Shown: positions 17,411-26,228 of the stretch, one piece after another
How the letters are laid out: each line of letters opens with the position of its first letter
Position numbering within the stretch: position 1 is the first letter of the stretch
Origin: Pelagibacterium sp. 26DY04
GTDB lineage: Bacteria > Pseudomonadota > Alphaproteobacteria > Rhizobiales > Devosiaceae
Direction of reading: 5' to 3'
DNA: 64,000 bases
Assembly (NCBI RefSeq): GCF_031202305.1
Contig: NZ_CP101731.1
Location: 434,001-498,000, forward strand
The notes under the pieces: generated by a model
What the model was told of the DNA's origin: nothing
What the model saw: the letters and a program-made list of their open reading frames with translations, nothing else
Database searches by the model: none
Program-made: the position numbers and the translations under genes

Positions 17411-17956
17411 ATGTCGACAATTATGTGGCCCTTCTTCCCACTGCTCATGACTTTTGCCGCCTGCTCGGATCTGTTCACCATGCGCATTTCCAATGTGCTC
17501 GTCGCCGCGGTGGCTGTCGGCTTTTTGGTCATTGCTCTCATGGTGGGGCTTAGCCCAGCGGCAATCGGGATGCATCTGGCGGCAGGCGCGCTGGTTCTCG
17601 CCGTCACCTTCGGGATGTTTGCCATGGGCTGGATCGGCGGTGGCGATGCCAAGCTGGCAGCGGCGATTTCGCTCTGGATGGGGTTCGAGCTCCTTCTGCC
17701 CTACCTGCTGTATGCCTCGGTGTTCGGCGGAGCTTTGACTCTGCTGCTGCTCGTCGGCCGCCGCTACGCGCTGCCCGGTCCCTTGCTCAAGGCCGGTTGG
17801 CTGGTGCGCCTGCATCACCCCAAGACCGGCGTGCCCTATGGCATCGCCCTGGCGCTTGCCGCCATGCTGGTCTATCCGCAGACCTTCGCCTTCGAGCGAC
17901 TGATTGCCAATCCTACCTTGCAGCAAACCCTGCTCGATGGACTGCGTACGTTCTAA
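17411..17956 (+). CDS. cpaA: Prepilin peptidase CpaA
   Basis: A 181-residue A24-family aspartic protease that cleaves Flp and TadE leaders at the inner membrane. The two catalytic aspartates are in CSDLFTMRISN and GGGDAKLAAA; five to six hydrophobic segments surround them. It lacks the methylase domain of type IVa PilD enzymes, as expected for CpaA. It is the first assembly gene after the pilin terminator, followed by a 309-bp gap before cpaB. Confidence 0.92.
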   Translation: MSTIMWPFFPLLMTFAACSDLFTMRISNVLVAAVAVGFLVIALMVGLSPAAIGMHLAAGALVLAVTFGMFAMGWIGGGDAKLAAAISLWMGFELLLPYLLYASVFGGALTLLLLVGRRYALPGPLLKAGWLVRLHHPKTGVPYGIALALAAMLVYPQTFAFERLIANPTLQQTLLDGLRTF

Positions 17957-18265
17957 GCCTCTCTCCCCTCCGCCTGAGATTTCGGGCTTGTCCGCGAAAC
18001 CAGTGCAGCCAACCAGCCGCACCGGCCCGGTGGAGCGCGAATTCAACCTCGCGCTCTAAACCATTGGTTAACCTTTGCAAACAAGCAAGCATTAACCAAG
18101 TTTTGACCCTTTCCCGGCAATAGTTTCCTACCACTGCCACAGGCGCGCGCTGTCGATGCGCGCTTTGGAGCGGTGGATGGGGGCTTGAGGGATCGCAGGT
18201 TTGCGGGCCCTGCCCGAACGCAGGTGCATACGCCTTGGGCGTCGCCAGTGGGGGTTTGGGATCGG
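17957..18265. other. 309-bp gap before cpaB
   Basis: No gene is visible. It carries the paired TTAACC motifs described separately and probably the promoter of the cpaB-cpaC-cpaE-cpaF-tadB-tadC run. An in-frame extension of cpaB back to 18173 exists but has no ribosome binding site and would add a non-hydrophobic leader. Confidence 0.5.
18068..18097 (+). promoter_or_regulatory. Paired TTAACC motifs upstream of cpaB
   Basis: GGTTAACC is centred at 18070 and a second TTAACC lies at 18092-18097, both about 170-200 bp before cpaB. Each matches the CtrA half-site TTAACC. The spacing is not the classic N7, so this is only a candidate. Confidence 0.3.
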
Positions 18266-19171
18266 ATGAAACCGGCGCGTATTCTGCTTATTGTTGTCGC
18301 TCTGGTGGCCGGCGGCCTGGCCGCATTTCTGGCCACGCGCGGCAGCGGCCCGCAGCCCGAACAACCCGTCGAGACCGCGCAGGTCGAGCTCGAGGCGCGC
18401 GAGCGGGTTCTGGTCGCCAGCCGCGCCATCGGCCTGGGGCAGCGCCTCACTGCCAATGATGTGAGCTGGCAGGATTGGCCCGAGGGCGCCGTCCGGTCCG
18501 AATACATCACTCAAAGCGCCGTGCCCGAGGCAGCCCAGCAGGTCGCCGGAGCCGTCGCCCGTTTCGAATTCTTCCCTGGCGAGCCGATCCGCGAGGCCAA
18601 GCTGGTCAACGCCAATCAGGGCTACCTTTCGGCGGTGATCGGCCAAGGGATGCGCGCCGTGTCGGTTTCGGTCACCCCCGATTCCGCATCGGGCGGCTAT
18701 ATCGTCCCTAACGATCGCGTCGACGTCGTGCTCATCCGCTCGGGTGCCGACTATTCGGAGACCATTCTCTCCAATGTTCGGGTGCTGGCCATCGGCACGC
18801 GCCTGGGCGAAGTCGGAACCACCGGCGGCGGGGCCGATCCCGACAATCCTTCCTCGCAGGTCTTCGAATCCGCCGAGATTGCCACTCTCGAACTCACCCC
18901 AGCCCAATCGGAAACCATTCTTCAAGCCGGCGCGTCGGGTCGGCTTGCCCTGGTGTTGCGCTCGGTGATCGATTTCGCGGAAACAGTCGATACCGCCCAG
19001 GGGTCGAGCCAGACCGTGCGGCTCATCCGGTATGGACAGGCCCAATCGGTGACCTCGAGCGCGCCGCGGGCCGTGCCCGTGCTGCCGGGCGGCTCGATTT
19101 CCGCTCTTGAAGATCCCTCCGCCCCGGCAACGCCGGTTTCGCCGTCTTCGCCCGTCATCGAGGTCAGATAG
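18266..19171 (+). CDS. cpaB: Flp pilus assembly protein CpaB
   Basis: A 301-residue periplasmic assembly factor of the CpaB/RcpC family. It begins with an uncleaved membrane anchor (MKPARILLIVVALVAGGLAA), followed by a SAF-like domain (VLVASRAIGLGQRLTANDV) and the RcpC region (AVSVSVTPDSASGGYIVPND, then RVDVVLI). The C terminus is Pro/Ser-rich. ATG 18266 directly precedes the hydrophobic anchor. The stop abuts the cpaC start. It is thought to steady the secretin and guide the pilus through the periplasm. Confidence 0.93.
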   Translation: MKPARILLIVVALVAGGLAAFLATRGSGPQPEQPVETAQVELEARERVLVASRAIGLGQRLTANDVSWQDWPEGAVRSEYITQSAVPEAAQQVAGAVARFEFFPGEPIREAKLVNANQGYLSAVIGQGMRAVSVSVTPDSASGGYIVPNDRVDVVLIRSGADYSETILSNVRVLAIGTRLGEVGTTGGGADPDNPSSQVFESAEIATLELTPAQSETILQAGASGRLALVLRSVIDFAETVDTAQGSSQTVRLIRYGQAQSVTSSAPRAVPVLPGGSISALEDPSAPATPVSPSSPVIEVR

Positions 19172-20545
19172 ATGCCGCTTCGTCCGAAACTGTCGCGCTT
19201 TGCCCGTCTGGATGTCCTCGCCGTGGTGTTGGGCGCGGCGCTGGCGGTTTTTGCGCTCATTGCTCCGGCGCTGGCGGCAACCTCGCCGCATCTGCGCATC
19301 GCCCAGAGCGAGATCGGACGCACGCAATATATCGAGATCGGAGTCAACAAGTCGATCATCATAGACCTGCCGGCGGAAGCCGGTGAGGTGATCATCTCCC
19401 AGCCCAGCGTCGCCAACGCCATCATGCGCACCAAGACGCGCGCCGTGATCCAGGGCATAGCGGCGGGCGAAACCAACATCTTCTTTCTCGATCCGTCCGG
19501 TGCCGGCATCGCGGTGATTGAAATCTCGGTGGCCCAGGATTCTTCGGGCCTTGCCGCCACCATTAATCGACTTTTGCCCGGCGCGCGCGTTCAGGTTCAG
19601 TCCTTTGCCAATTCGGTGATCCTTTCGGGGGACGTGCAATCGGGTGACGATATGGAAAAGGCCGTCGCCATTGCCGCCCAATATGTGGGCGGTGAAGCCA
19701 ATGTCACCAGCGTCATCAACGTTGCCGGCGGCCAGCAGGTCGCGCTCAAGGTCGTGGTGGCCGAAATCAAGCGCGATGCGGCCCAGGCGCTTGGCATCAA
19801 CCTGTCCGGCTCGCTCTCGGTGGGCGCGGTCGATCTTGATCTCAATTCCTCGCCCCCCGTTGGCGACACCGCTGGCGCTTATACCGGAGCCTTCAGCCAG
19901 GGCGGGTTCTCGCTGAACGCTTCGCTGCAGGCGCTTCAGAGCCAGAATGCGCTACGCATGCTGGCCGAACCCGTGCTGACGGCGATGTCGGGGCAGCAAG
20001 CCAACTTCCACGTCGGTGGCGAATTGCCGATCCGCGTCGTCAATGACGGCGAGGAGACCTACAACTACAAGGAATACGGCATCCAGCTCGATTTCACCCC
20101 GACGGTACAGTCGAACGGGCTGATCTCGATCGATATCGACACCGAGGTTTCCGAAATCTCCGACACGATTTCCGGGGCGCTCAATACGCGCAGCGCTTCC
20201 ACCTCGGTGGAATTGTCCGCCTACCAGACCTTGGCCATTGCCGGCCTTCTCGAAGAGCGTACGCGTCGCCAGATCAACGAACTGCCGGGTTTGGGCAACA
20301 TCCCGATCCTTGGCGCGCTGTTCCGCTCCTATGAATACAGCACGTCGCAAACCGAGCTGGTCATCCTCGTCACCCCGATGATCGCCCAGGCCACGGCGGC
20401 GCCGGTGGCCACTCCGCTCGATTTCCACCAGCCGTCTTCCGATGCCGAGGCGATCTTTCTGGGGCGCATGGAAAGCCTCTATGGGGTCGGCGGCGCCGAG
20501 CAGGGCGGGCAGTTCCGCGGTTCGGTCGGCTTCGTGCTCGATTGA
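19172..20545 (+). CDS. cpaC: Pilus secretin CpaC
   Basis: A 457-residue outer-membrane secretin of the type II/IV secretion family that forms the pilus exit pore. It has a long basic N terminus and hydrophobic signal (ending ALAATS, about residue 37), a pilus N-terminal domain (IEIGVNKSIIIDLPAEAGEV), a short periplasmic repeat and the C-terminal secretin domain with LQALQSQNALRMLAEPVLTA, GGELPIRVV and LPGLGNIPILGALFRS. Length is in the normal range. It starts directly after the cpaB stop. Confidence 0.94.
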   Translation: MPLRPKLSRFARLDVLAVVLGAALAVFALIAPALAATSPHLRIAQSEIGRTQYIEIGVNKSIIIDLPAEAGEVIISQPSVANAIMRTKTRAVIQGIAAGETNIFFLDPSGAGIAVIEISVAQDSSGLAATINRLLPGARVQVQSFANSVILSGDVQSGDDMEKAVAIAAQYVGGEANVTSVINVAGGQQVALKVVVAEIKRDAAQALGINLSGSLSVGAVDLDLNSSPPVGDTAGAYTGAFSQGGFSLNASLQALQSQNALRMLAEPVLTAMSGQQANFHVGGELPIRVVNDGEETYNYKEYGIQLDFTPTVQSNGLISIDIDTEVSEISDTISGALNTRSASTSVELSAYQTLAIAGLLEERTRRQINELPGLGNIPILGALFRSYEYSTSQTELVILVTPMIAQATAAPVATPLDFHQPSSDAEAIFLGRMESLYGVGGAEQGGQFRGSVGFVLD

Positions 20546-20584
20546 TCAGCATCGACCAGACAGTTCTCTTGCCGGGTAAAAATC

Positions 20585-21862
20585 ATGAACTTTATTGAGA
20601 ACGAAGATCGCGGCAAAACACCCGAGCTGCCGGCTGAAACGGTGAGCGGCGCGCGGCTGATTCCGCGCATCACCATCCAGGCGTTTTGCGAGCATTCCCA
20701 GACCGCCCAGATCATCGAGGACACGACGCAGGACCGGCGCATGTCCAAGGTCGCGCTCACCACGCACAATGGCGGGCTCGATGGCGCGGTGGAAACGTAC
20801 CGGACCAATCCAACGCCCAACCTCATCATCGTCGAAACGACGTTGCCGGCCGACCGGATCGAAGCGGCGTTGGGACGGCTCGCCGAAGTTTGCGATGCCT
20901 CCACACGGGTGATCGTTATCGGCCATGTCAATGACGTGATGCTCTATCGCAGCCTCATCAGGGCCGGGGTGTCCGAATATCTCGTGATGCCGGCCACCAG
21001 CGCGACGATCATCAACGCCATCGCCGATCTGTTTGCATCCGAAGGCGCGGCGCCCATCGGGCGCTCCATCGGTTTCATTTCGGCCAAGGGCGGGGCAGGG
21101 GCCTCGACCGTCGCGCACAACGTCGCCTGGGCAATCGCCCGCTCAATCCGGCAGGACGTGCTGGTCGTCGATCTCGATCTGCCTTTTGGCACAGCCGGGC
21201 TCGATTTCAATCAGGACCCGCCGCAGGGCGTCGCCGACGCGGTCTTCGCGCAGGACAAAATGGACGCGGTGATGCTCGATCGGCTGATGAGCAAGGCGGC
21301 CAACCATATCTCGCTGCTCGCCGCTCCCGCCACGCTCGATCGCACCTACGATCTTTCCGAGCGCAGCTTCGAGCAGATCATCGAATTGAGCCAGAAGCAC
21401 GTTCCGGTGGTGATCCTCGATATTCCGCATCTGTGGACGAGTTGGGTGAGGCACACATTGGCGGCGGTGGACGAGGTGGTGATCGTCGCCGAACCCGACC
21501 TTGCCAATCTGCGCAATGCCAAATCCATCGCCGATGCGGTTAAGGCCATGCGGCCGACCGAAAGCGATCCCATCGTCGTCGTCAACAAGACCGGTATCGC
21601 CAAGCGGCCGGAGATTCCGGCGTCCGAATTCGCCGCATCCATCGAATGCCGGCTCGCCGGTCAGATCGGGTTCGATCCCGCCCTTTTCGGCACCGCCGCC
21701 AATAACGGGCAGATGATCGCCGAGGTTTCGGCCAGCCATAAGATCAACGAGATCTTCCGCTCGGTCGGCATGCAGGTGACGGGCCGTGCCGATGTCGAAG
21801 CAAGCGGCCGCTCGGCGGGCCTCAAGCTGCCGGACCTGTTCCGCATGCGCAAGCGGGCATAG
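20585..21862 (+). CDS. cpaE: Pilus assembly ATPase CpaE
   Basis: A 425-residue protein of the CpaE/TadZ group, which places the pilus machinery in the cell. Residues 30-145 form a receiver-like domain. The C-terminal part is a MinD/ParA-type ATPase with SAKGGAGASTVAHN as its altered Walker A: the signature-lysine position is kept but the P-loop lysine is replaced by Ala-Ser, as is common in CpaE. Asp in VLVVDLDLPFG and VVILDIPHLW mark the other nucleotide motifs. It follows cpaC by 39 bp, where a cpaD gene would often be found. Confidence 0.93.
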   Translation: MNFIENEDRGKTPELPAETVSGARLIPRITIQAFCEHSQTAQIIEDTTQDRRMSKVALTTHNGGLDGAVETYRTNPTPNLIIVETTLPADRIEAALGRLAEVCDASTRVIVIGHVNDVMLYRSLIRAGVSEYLVMPATSATIINAIADLFASEGAAPIGRSIGFISAKGGAGASTVAHNVAWAIARSIRQDVLVVDLDLPFGTAGLDFNQDPPQGVADAVFAQDKMDAVMLDRLMSKAANHISLLAAPATLDRTYDLSERSFEQIIELSQKHVPVVILDIPHLWTSWVRHTLAAVDEVVIVAEPDLANLRNAKSIADAVKAMRPTESDPIVVVNKTGIAKRPEIPASEFAASIECRLAGQIGFDPALFGTAANNGQMIAEVSASHKINEIFRSVGMQVTGRADVEASGRSAGLKLPDLFRMRKRA

Positions 21863-21880
21863 AACCGGGAAGGGGCAGAT

Positions 21881-23350
21881 ATGTTCGGCAAGCGTACCAG
21901 TTTCGGTGGCAATACTCAGGCGGCTCCCGCCCGCCCCGCTCCGCCTGCCACGCCCGAGTTCGAACGCGCGCCTCCGCAGTCCGTCCCGACGCCCGCCAAC
22001 GCCCAGCGGGCCAAGGCCGAGGAAACGATCGATGCGGTCGAGCCTGCCGGCCGCGACAAGAACTATTTCCAGACCAAATCCTCGATCTTTTCGGCGCTGA
22101 TCGATTCCATCGATCTCTCCCAGCTCGCCGCCATGGATCAGGATTCGGCGCGCGAGGAAATCCGCGACATCGTCGCCGAAATCATCGCGCTCAAGAATTT
22201 CGTGATGTCGATTTCCGAGCAGGAAGACCTGCTCGACGACATCTGCAACGACGTGCTCGGCTACGGCCCGCTCGAACCGCTTCTGGCGCGCGACGACATC
22301 GCCGACATCATGATCAATGGGTCGCAACGCTGCTACATCGAAGTCAACGGCCGGGTGAAGCTCACCAATGTGCGCTTCCGCGACGATGCGCATCTGATGA
22401 ATGTCTGCCAGCGCATCGTTTCCCAGGTCGGCCGCCGGGTCGATGAATCCTCGCCCATCTGCGACGCGCGCCTGCCCGATGGTTCGCGCGTCAACGTCAT
22501 CGCCCCGCCCCTCTCGATCGACGGTCCCGCCCTCACCATCCGCAAGTTCAAAAAAGACAAGCTGACCCTCAACCAACTCGTCAAATTCGGCTCGATCTCC
22601 CCCGAAGGCGCCGAGGTGCTGCGCATCCTGGGGAGGGTGCGTGCCAACGTTTTGATCTCGGGCGGCACGGGTTCGGGTAAAACCACCCTTCTCAACTGCC
22701 TCACCGCTTTCATCGATCGGGACGAGCGGGTGATCACCTGCGAGGATTCGGCGGAACTCCAGCTCCAGCAGCCCCATGTGGTGCGGCTCGAAACCCGCCC
22801 GCCCAACCTCGAAGGCGAGGGCGAGATCACCATGCGCGAGCTGGTCCGCAACTGCCTGCGTATGCGCCCCGAACGCATCATCGTGGGCGAAGTGCGTGGC
22901 GCCGAGGCGTTCGACCTCTTGCAGGCCATGAACACCGGCCATGACGGGTCCATGGGCACGCTCCACGCCAACTCTCCGCGTGAAGCGCTCAGCCGTCTTG
23001 AGTCGATGATCACCATGGGCGGCTTTTCGCTGCCCAGCCGCACCATCCGTGAGATGATCGTCTCTTCGATCGACGTGATCGTCCAGGCCGCGCGCTTGCG
23101 CGACGGCTCGCGCCGCATCACCCATGTCACCGAAGTGCTCGGCATGGAGGGGGATGTGATCGTCACCCAGGACGTGTTCGTCTACGACATCATGGGCGAG
23201 GACGCCAACGGCGCACTGATCGGCCGTCACCGCTCGACCGGCATCACCAAGCCCAATTTCACCGAGAAGGCGCGCTATTTCAATGAGGAGATGGCGCTGG
23301 TCGAGGCGCTGGAACGCGCCAATGTCGAACAGCACGAAATGATGCGTTGA
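21881..23350 (+). CDS. cpaF: Pilus secretion ATPase CpaF
   Basis: A 489-residue hexameric type II/IV secretion ATPase that powers pilus extension and probably retraction. Walker A is ISGGTGSGKTTLLN, the Asp box is in TCEDSAELQL, Walker B is RIIVGEVRGAEAFDLL and the His box is GSMGTLHANSPREAL. The first 60 residues are a Pro/Ala-rich linker. Its TGA overlaps the ATG of tadB. Confidence 0.95.
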   Translation: MFGKRTSFGGNTQAAPARPAPPATPEFERAPPQSVPTPANAQRAKAEETIDAVEPAGRDKNYFQTKSSIFSALIDSIDLSQLAAMDQDSAREEIRDIVAEIIALKNFVMSISEQEDLLDDICNDVLGYGPLEPLLARDDIADIMINGSQRCYIEVNGRVKLTNVRFRDDAHLMNVCQRIVSQVGRRVDESSPICDARLPDGSRVNVIAPPLSIDGPALTIRKFKKDKLTLNQLVKFGSISPEGAEVLRILGRVRANVLISGGTGSGKTTLLNCLTAFIDRDERVITCEDSAELQLQQPHVVRLETRPPNLEGEGEITMRELVRNCLRMRPERIIVGEVRGAEAFDLLQAMNTGHDGSMGTLHANSPREALSRLESMITMGGFSLPSRTIREMIVSSIDVIVQAARLRDGSRRITHVTEVLGMEGDVIVTQDVFVYDIMGEDANGALIGRHRSTGITKPNFTEKARYFNEEMALVEALERANVEQHEMMR

Positions 23351-24327
23351 TGAGCCCGCTCGTCCTTGCCTTGCTGGTCGTCATCTGTATCGGGGCGCTC
23401 GGCTTTGCCTTCGTTCCCTCCCTTGCCGGATCCAGCCGTGCCGATAAGCGCATGAAGGCCCTCCAGGGGGATGTGCAGGTCCGCCGTCAGACGGTCAGCG
23501 CCGACAAGATCCGCGAAACCCGCCGCCGCACCGTGCAGGACGCGCTCAAGCAGCAATCGGATGCCCTCAACGCCCGCCGGGCCAAAAAGACGCTCAAGCA
23601 CCGCATGTTCCAGGCCGGCGTCAAGACGCCGCCAAAGGTCTGGATCCGCAACTGCATCATCTTCGGTATCGGCCTGCTGGCGGTGCTGGTCATCCTCCAG
23701 ATTCCGCTGCTCTATGCCGCCGTGATGGCGCTGGGCGGCGCTTATGTGCTGCCCAATATGTATCTGGGCTGGCGGCGCAAGAAGTACCAGAATGCCTATC
23801 TCGACGAGCTTCCCAATGCGGTCGAAGCCATCGTGCGCGGCGTCAAGGCCGGCATGCCGCTCAACGATTCCATCCGCCTCGTGGCCAGGGAGGTCAAGGA
23901 GCCGGTGAAATCGGAATTCATGCGCGTGCTCGACCAGCAATCGATCGGCAAATCCATGGCCGAGGCGGTCGAGATCCTTTTCGAACGCGTGCCGTTGCCG
24001 GAAGTCAATTTCTTCATCGTCGTCATCACCGTGCAGCAGCAATCGGGCGGCAATCTCTCCGAAGCGCTCTCCAACCTTGCCACCGTGTTGCGCAATCGCA
24101 AGAAGATGAAGGCCAAGGTCAAGGCCATGAGTTCGGAAGCAAAAGCTTCGGCCATGATCATCGGCGCGCTGCCGATCTTCGTCATCGGGGCGGTTTCGGT
24201 TGTCAGCCCCACCTATCTCAGTCCGCTGGTGACCACCAGCGGCGGCATGATCTGCCTGGGCATTGCCGCGGTCATGATGATGACGGGCGCTTTCGTCATG
24301 AACCGCATGATCCAGTTCGATTATTAG
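23350..24327 (+). CDS. tadB: Tad pilus inner-membrane platform protein TadB
   Basis: A 325-residue GspF/TadB-family protein. It has an N-terminal helix, a cytoplasmic T2SSF domain (YLDELPNAVEAIVRGVKAGM, then PLNDSIRLVAREV; VQQQSGGNLSEALSNLA) and two C-terminal membrane helices. ATG 23350 overlaps the cpaF stop; a TTG one codon earlier is less likely. It should form the inner-membrane platform together with TadC. Confidence 0.92.
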   Translation: MSPLVLALLVVICIGALGFAFVPSLAGSSRADKRMKALQGDVQVRRQTVSADKIRETRRRTVQDALKQQSDALNARRAKKTLKHRMFQAGVKTPPKVWIRNCIIFGIGLLAVLVILQIPLLYAAVMALGGAYVLPNMYLGWRRKKYQNAYLDELPNAVEAIVRGVKAGMPLNDSIRLVAREVKEPVKSEFMRVLDQQSIGKSMAEAVEILFERVPLPEVNFFIVVITVQQQSGGNLSEALSNLATVLRNRKKMKAKVKAMSSEAKASAMIIGALPIFVIGAVSVVSPTYLSPLVTTSGGMICLGIAAVMMMTGAFVMNRMIQFDY

Positions 24328-24339
24328 AGGACATCCCGC

Positions 24340-25326
24340 GTGACCCTCGCCGACCAGATCGCCAGCTCCGATTTCCTGATCGCGGTTTTCGCCGCGATCT
24401 CGGCGGCTGCGATCGTTTTCACCTTCGGCTCGCATATCTTCGAACGCGCCGAACGCAAGGACCGCATGAAGAAGGTCGCGCTCGAACGCGAGCAGATGCG
24501 GGCCCGGGAAATGGCGCGGCTGCGCAATCAGTCCGATGGCAGGGAAGGCGCCCGCAACAATATCCGCGGCGCCGACGCCCGCGCCTATATGAAATCGACG
24601 GTGGAGCGCTTTTCGCTCCAGAAGGCCTTCATGGATGAAAACACCGTCGAAAGGCTGGCCCAGGCCGGGTTGCGCGGGCAGGGCGAGTTGACCAAGCACC
24701 TGTTCCTGCGCTTCGTCACTCCCTTTGTCCTCTTTGCGATCGGCGTGGTCTATCTGGTGTTCATCGCGCCGGGCGGGCGCCCGCTGTTCCTCAACGTCGT
24801 CTACGCCATCGGCGTGGGGCTGGTTGGCGCCTATCTGCCGGTGCTCCTCTTGCGCAACAAGATCCAGAAGCGTCAGCAATCGGTGCGCAGCGCCTGGCCC
24901 GACGCTCTCGATCTGGTGCTGCTGTGCGTGGAATCGGGCATGTCGATCGAACACGCCATCCGGCGCGTCGCCAAGGAGATCGGGCTGCAAAGCCCCGAAT
25001 TGGCCGAAGAGCTGACGCTCACCACCGCCGAACTCTCCTTCCTTGAAGACCGCACCCGCGCCTATGACAATCTCGCCCGCCGCACCGGGCTCGACGGGGT
25101 GCGTTCGGTGATGACCGCGCTGATCCAGGCCGAGCGCTACGGCACCTCCGTGGGCCAGGCGCTTCGCGTCATGGCCGAGGAAGGCCGCGAGGCGCGCATG
25201 ATGGAAGCGGAGAAAAAGGCGGCCGCTCTTCCACCCAAGATGACGGTGCCGCTGATCGTCTTTTTCCTGCCGGTGCTGTTCATCATCATCATGGCGCCGG
25301 CGATCATCACCGCCATGTCGCTCTAA
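24340..25326 (+). CDS. tadC: Tad pilus inner-membrane platform protein TadC
   Basis: A 328-residue TadC-family protein with T2SSF domain sequence WPDALDLVLLCVESGMSIEH and QAERYGTSVGQALRVMAEEG, plus membrane helices at the N terminus, middle and C terminus. It starts with GTG at 24340 after GAGGAC, 13 bp after tadB. Its stop overlaps by 4 bp the stop of the convergent tadD gene, so there is no room for an intergenic terminator. Confidence 0.92.
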   Translation: MTLADQIASSDFLIAVFAAISAAAIVFTFGSHIFERAERKDRMKKVALEREQMRAREMARLRNQSDGREGARNNIRGADARAYMKSTVERFSLQKAFMDENTVERLAQAGLRGQGELTKHLFLRFVTPFVLFAIGVVYLVFIAPGGRPLFLNVVYAIGVGLVGAYLPVLLLRNKIQKRQQSVRSAWPDALDLVLLCVESGMSIEHAIRRVAKEIGLQSPELAEELTLTTAELSFLEDRTRAYDNLARRTGLDGVRSVMTALIQAERYGTSVGQALRVMAEEGREARMMEAEKKAAALPPKMTVPLIVFFLPVLFIIIMAPAIITAMSL

Positions 25327-26078
25327 CCGTCGCTGCGGATGGCCTGCCAACGGTCCTGCTGGGTAAGGAGCGAGCGGATATAGTCCATGTTCGCTTCGAC
25401 CGCCTCGGGCGGCAGCTCGGCGGCATAGAGCGCGCGGGCCGCCTCGAACTGGCCCTGCAGGCCAAGAACCAGCGCAAGGTTCTGCCGCACGCGGCTGGTG
25501 GCTCCCGGCAGGGCTGCTGCCTGTCGCAGATGCATTTCGGCAGGCTGGAGCTCGCCGGTCATCGCATAGGACAAGCCCAGATTGGCGTGGAGCCGGGATT
25601 GCTGGGGGGCGAGCAGCAGAGCCTGATTGTAGCTCTGCCGCGCTTCGGTGTGCCGGCCCATCTGGTCGAGAATGGCGCCGCGCACCGAAAGGGCGTCCCA
25701 ATGGGGCGTCACCGGGTCGATGGCGTTGTCGACGACGCGCAGCCCCTGCTCGAACCGTCCGGCTGCCGAAAGCGCCTTGGCATAGGCCAGGCCCACGTCC
25801 GGATCGCCGGGATGGGCGGCCATCAGGGATTCGAGCACGGTGACGGCGGGCTCGGTCTGCCCGGCGGCGCGCAGCGCGGCGGCATAGTGGATGCCCAGCG
25901 TCTTGTTGCGCGGATCGCGCCCATAGCGCTGCGCCAGATCGGCGACGCTGGCTTGGGCCTGCGGTCCCGAAAGGTTGGAATAGTCCGCATCGAGCGCGCC
26001 GGTGTGATTGGTGGCGCAGCCTGCCAAAGCAAGCGTTGCAACACCCACCAGCAATATCGATTTGAACGACCTTTCCAT
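25323..26078 (-). CDS. tadD: TadD-like tetratricopeptide lipoprotein
   Basis: A 251-residue outer-membrane lipoprotein. The signal peptide ends in a lipobox (LALAGC, Cys at about residue 20), followed by TPR repeats (for example VTVLESLMAAHPGDPDVGLA, ARQSYNQALLLAPQQSRLHA). TadD acts as a pilotin-like partner for the Tad secretin. It faces the other assembly genes from the opposite strand. The sequence beyond the chosen ATG stays open, but the signal peptide fixes this start. Confidence 0.88.
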   Translation of the reverse strand: MERSFKSILLVGVATLALAGCATNHTGALDADYSNLSGPQAQASVADLAQRYGRDPRNKTLGIHYAAALRAAGQTEPAVTVLESLMAAHPGDPDVGLAYAKALSAAGRFEQGLRVVDNAIDPVTPHWDALSVRGAILDQMGRHTEARQSYNQALLLAPQQSRLHANLGLSYAMTGELQPAEMHLRQAAALPGATSRVRQNLALVLGLQGQFEAARALYAAELPPEAVEANMDYIRSLLTQQDRWQAIRSDG

Positions 26079-26131
26079 GCGGCCAGCCCCCAACGCGAAC
26101 GCGCGTGCTTTCGGTGCCGATAAGTAATTCA

Positions 26132-26152
26132 TTAACCCTAACACCCGGTTAA
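26132..26152. promoter_or_regulatory. Inverted TTAACC/GGTTAA pair upstream of tadD
   Basis: TTAACC at 26132-26137 and GGTTAA at 26147-26152 face each other in the gap between tadD (leftward) and the aminopeptidase gene (rightward). This is the third control region of the pilus locus with this motif. It may bind CtrA or a similar regulator. Confidence 0.3.
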
Positions 26153-26228
26153 GCGGCGGCTCCGCCGATTGCCGTTCGGGGGATGACCCGATACAAACGA
26201 TCGTGATCGAAAGTGCCGGAGTTGCCCC

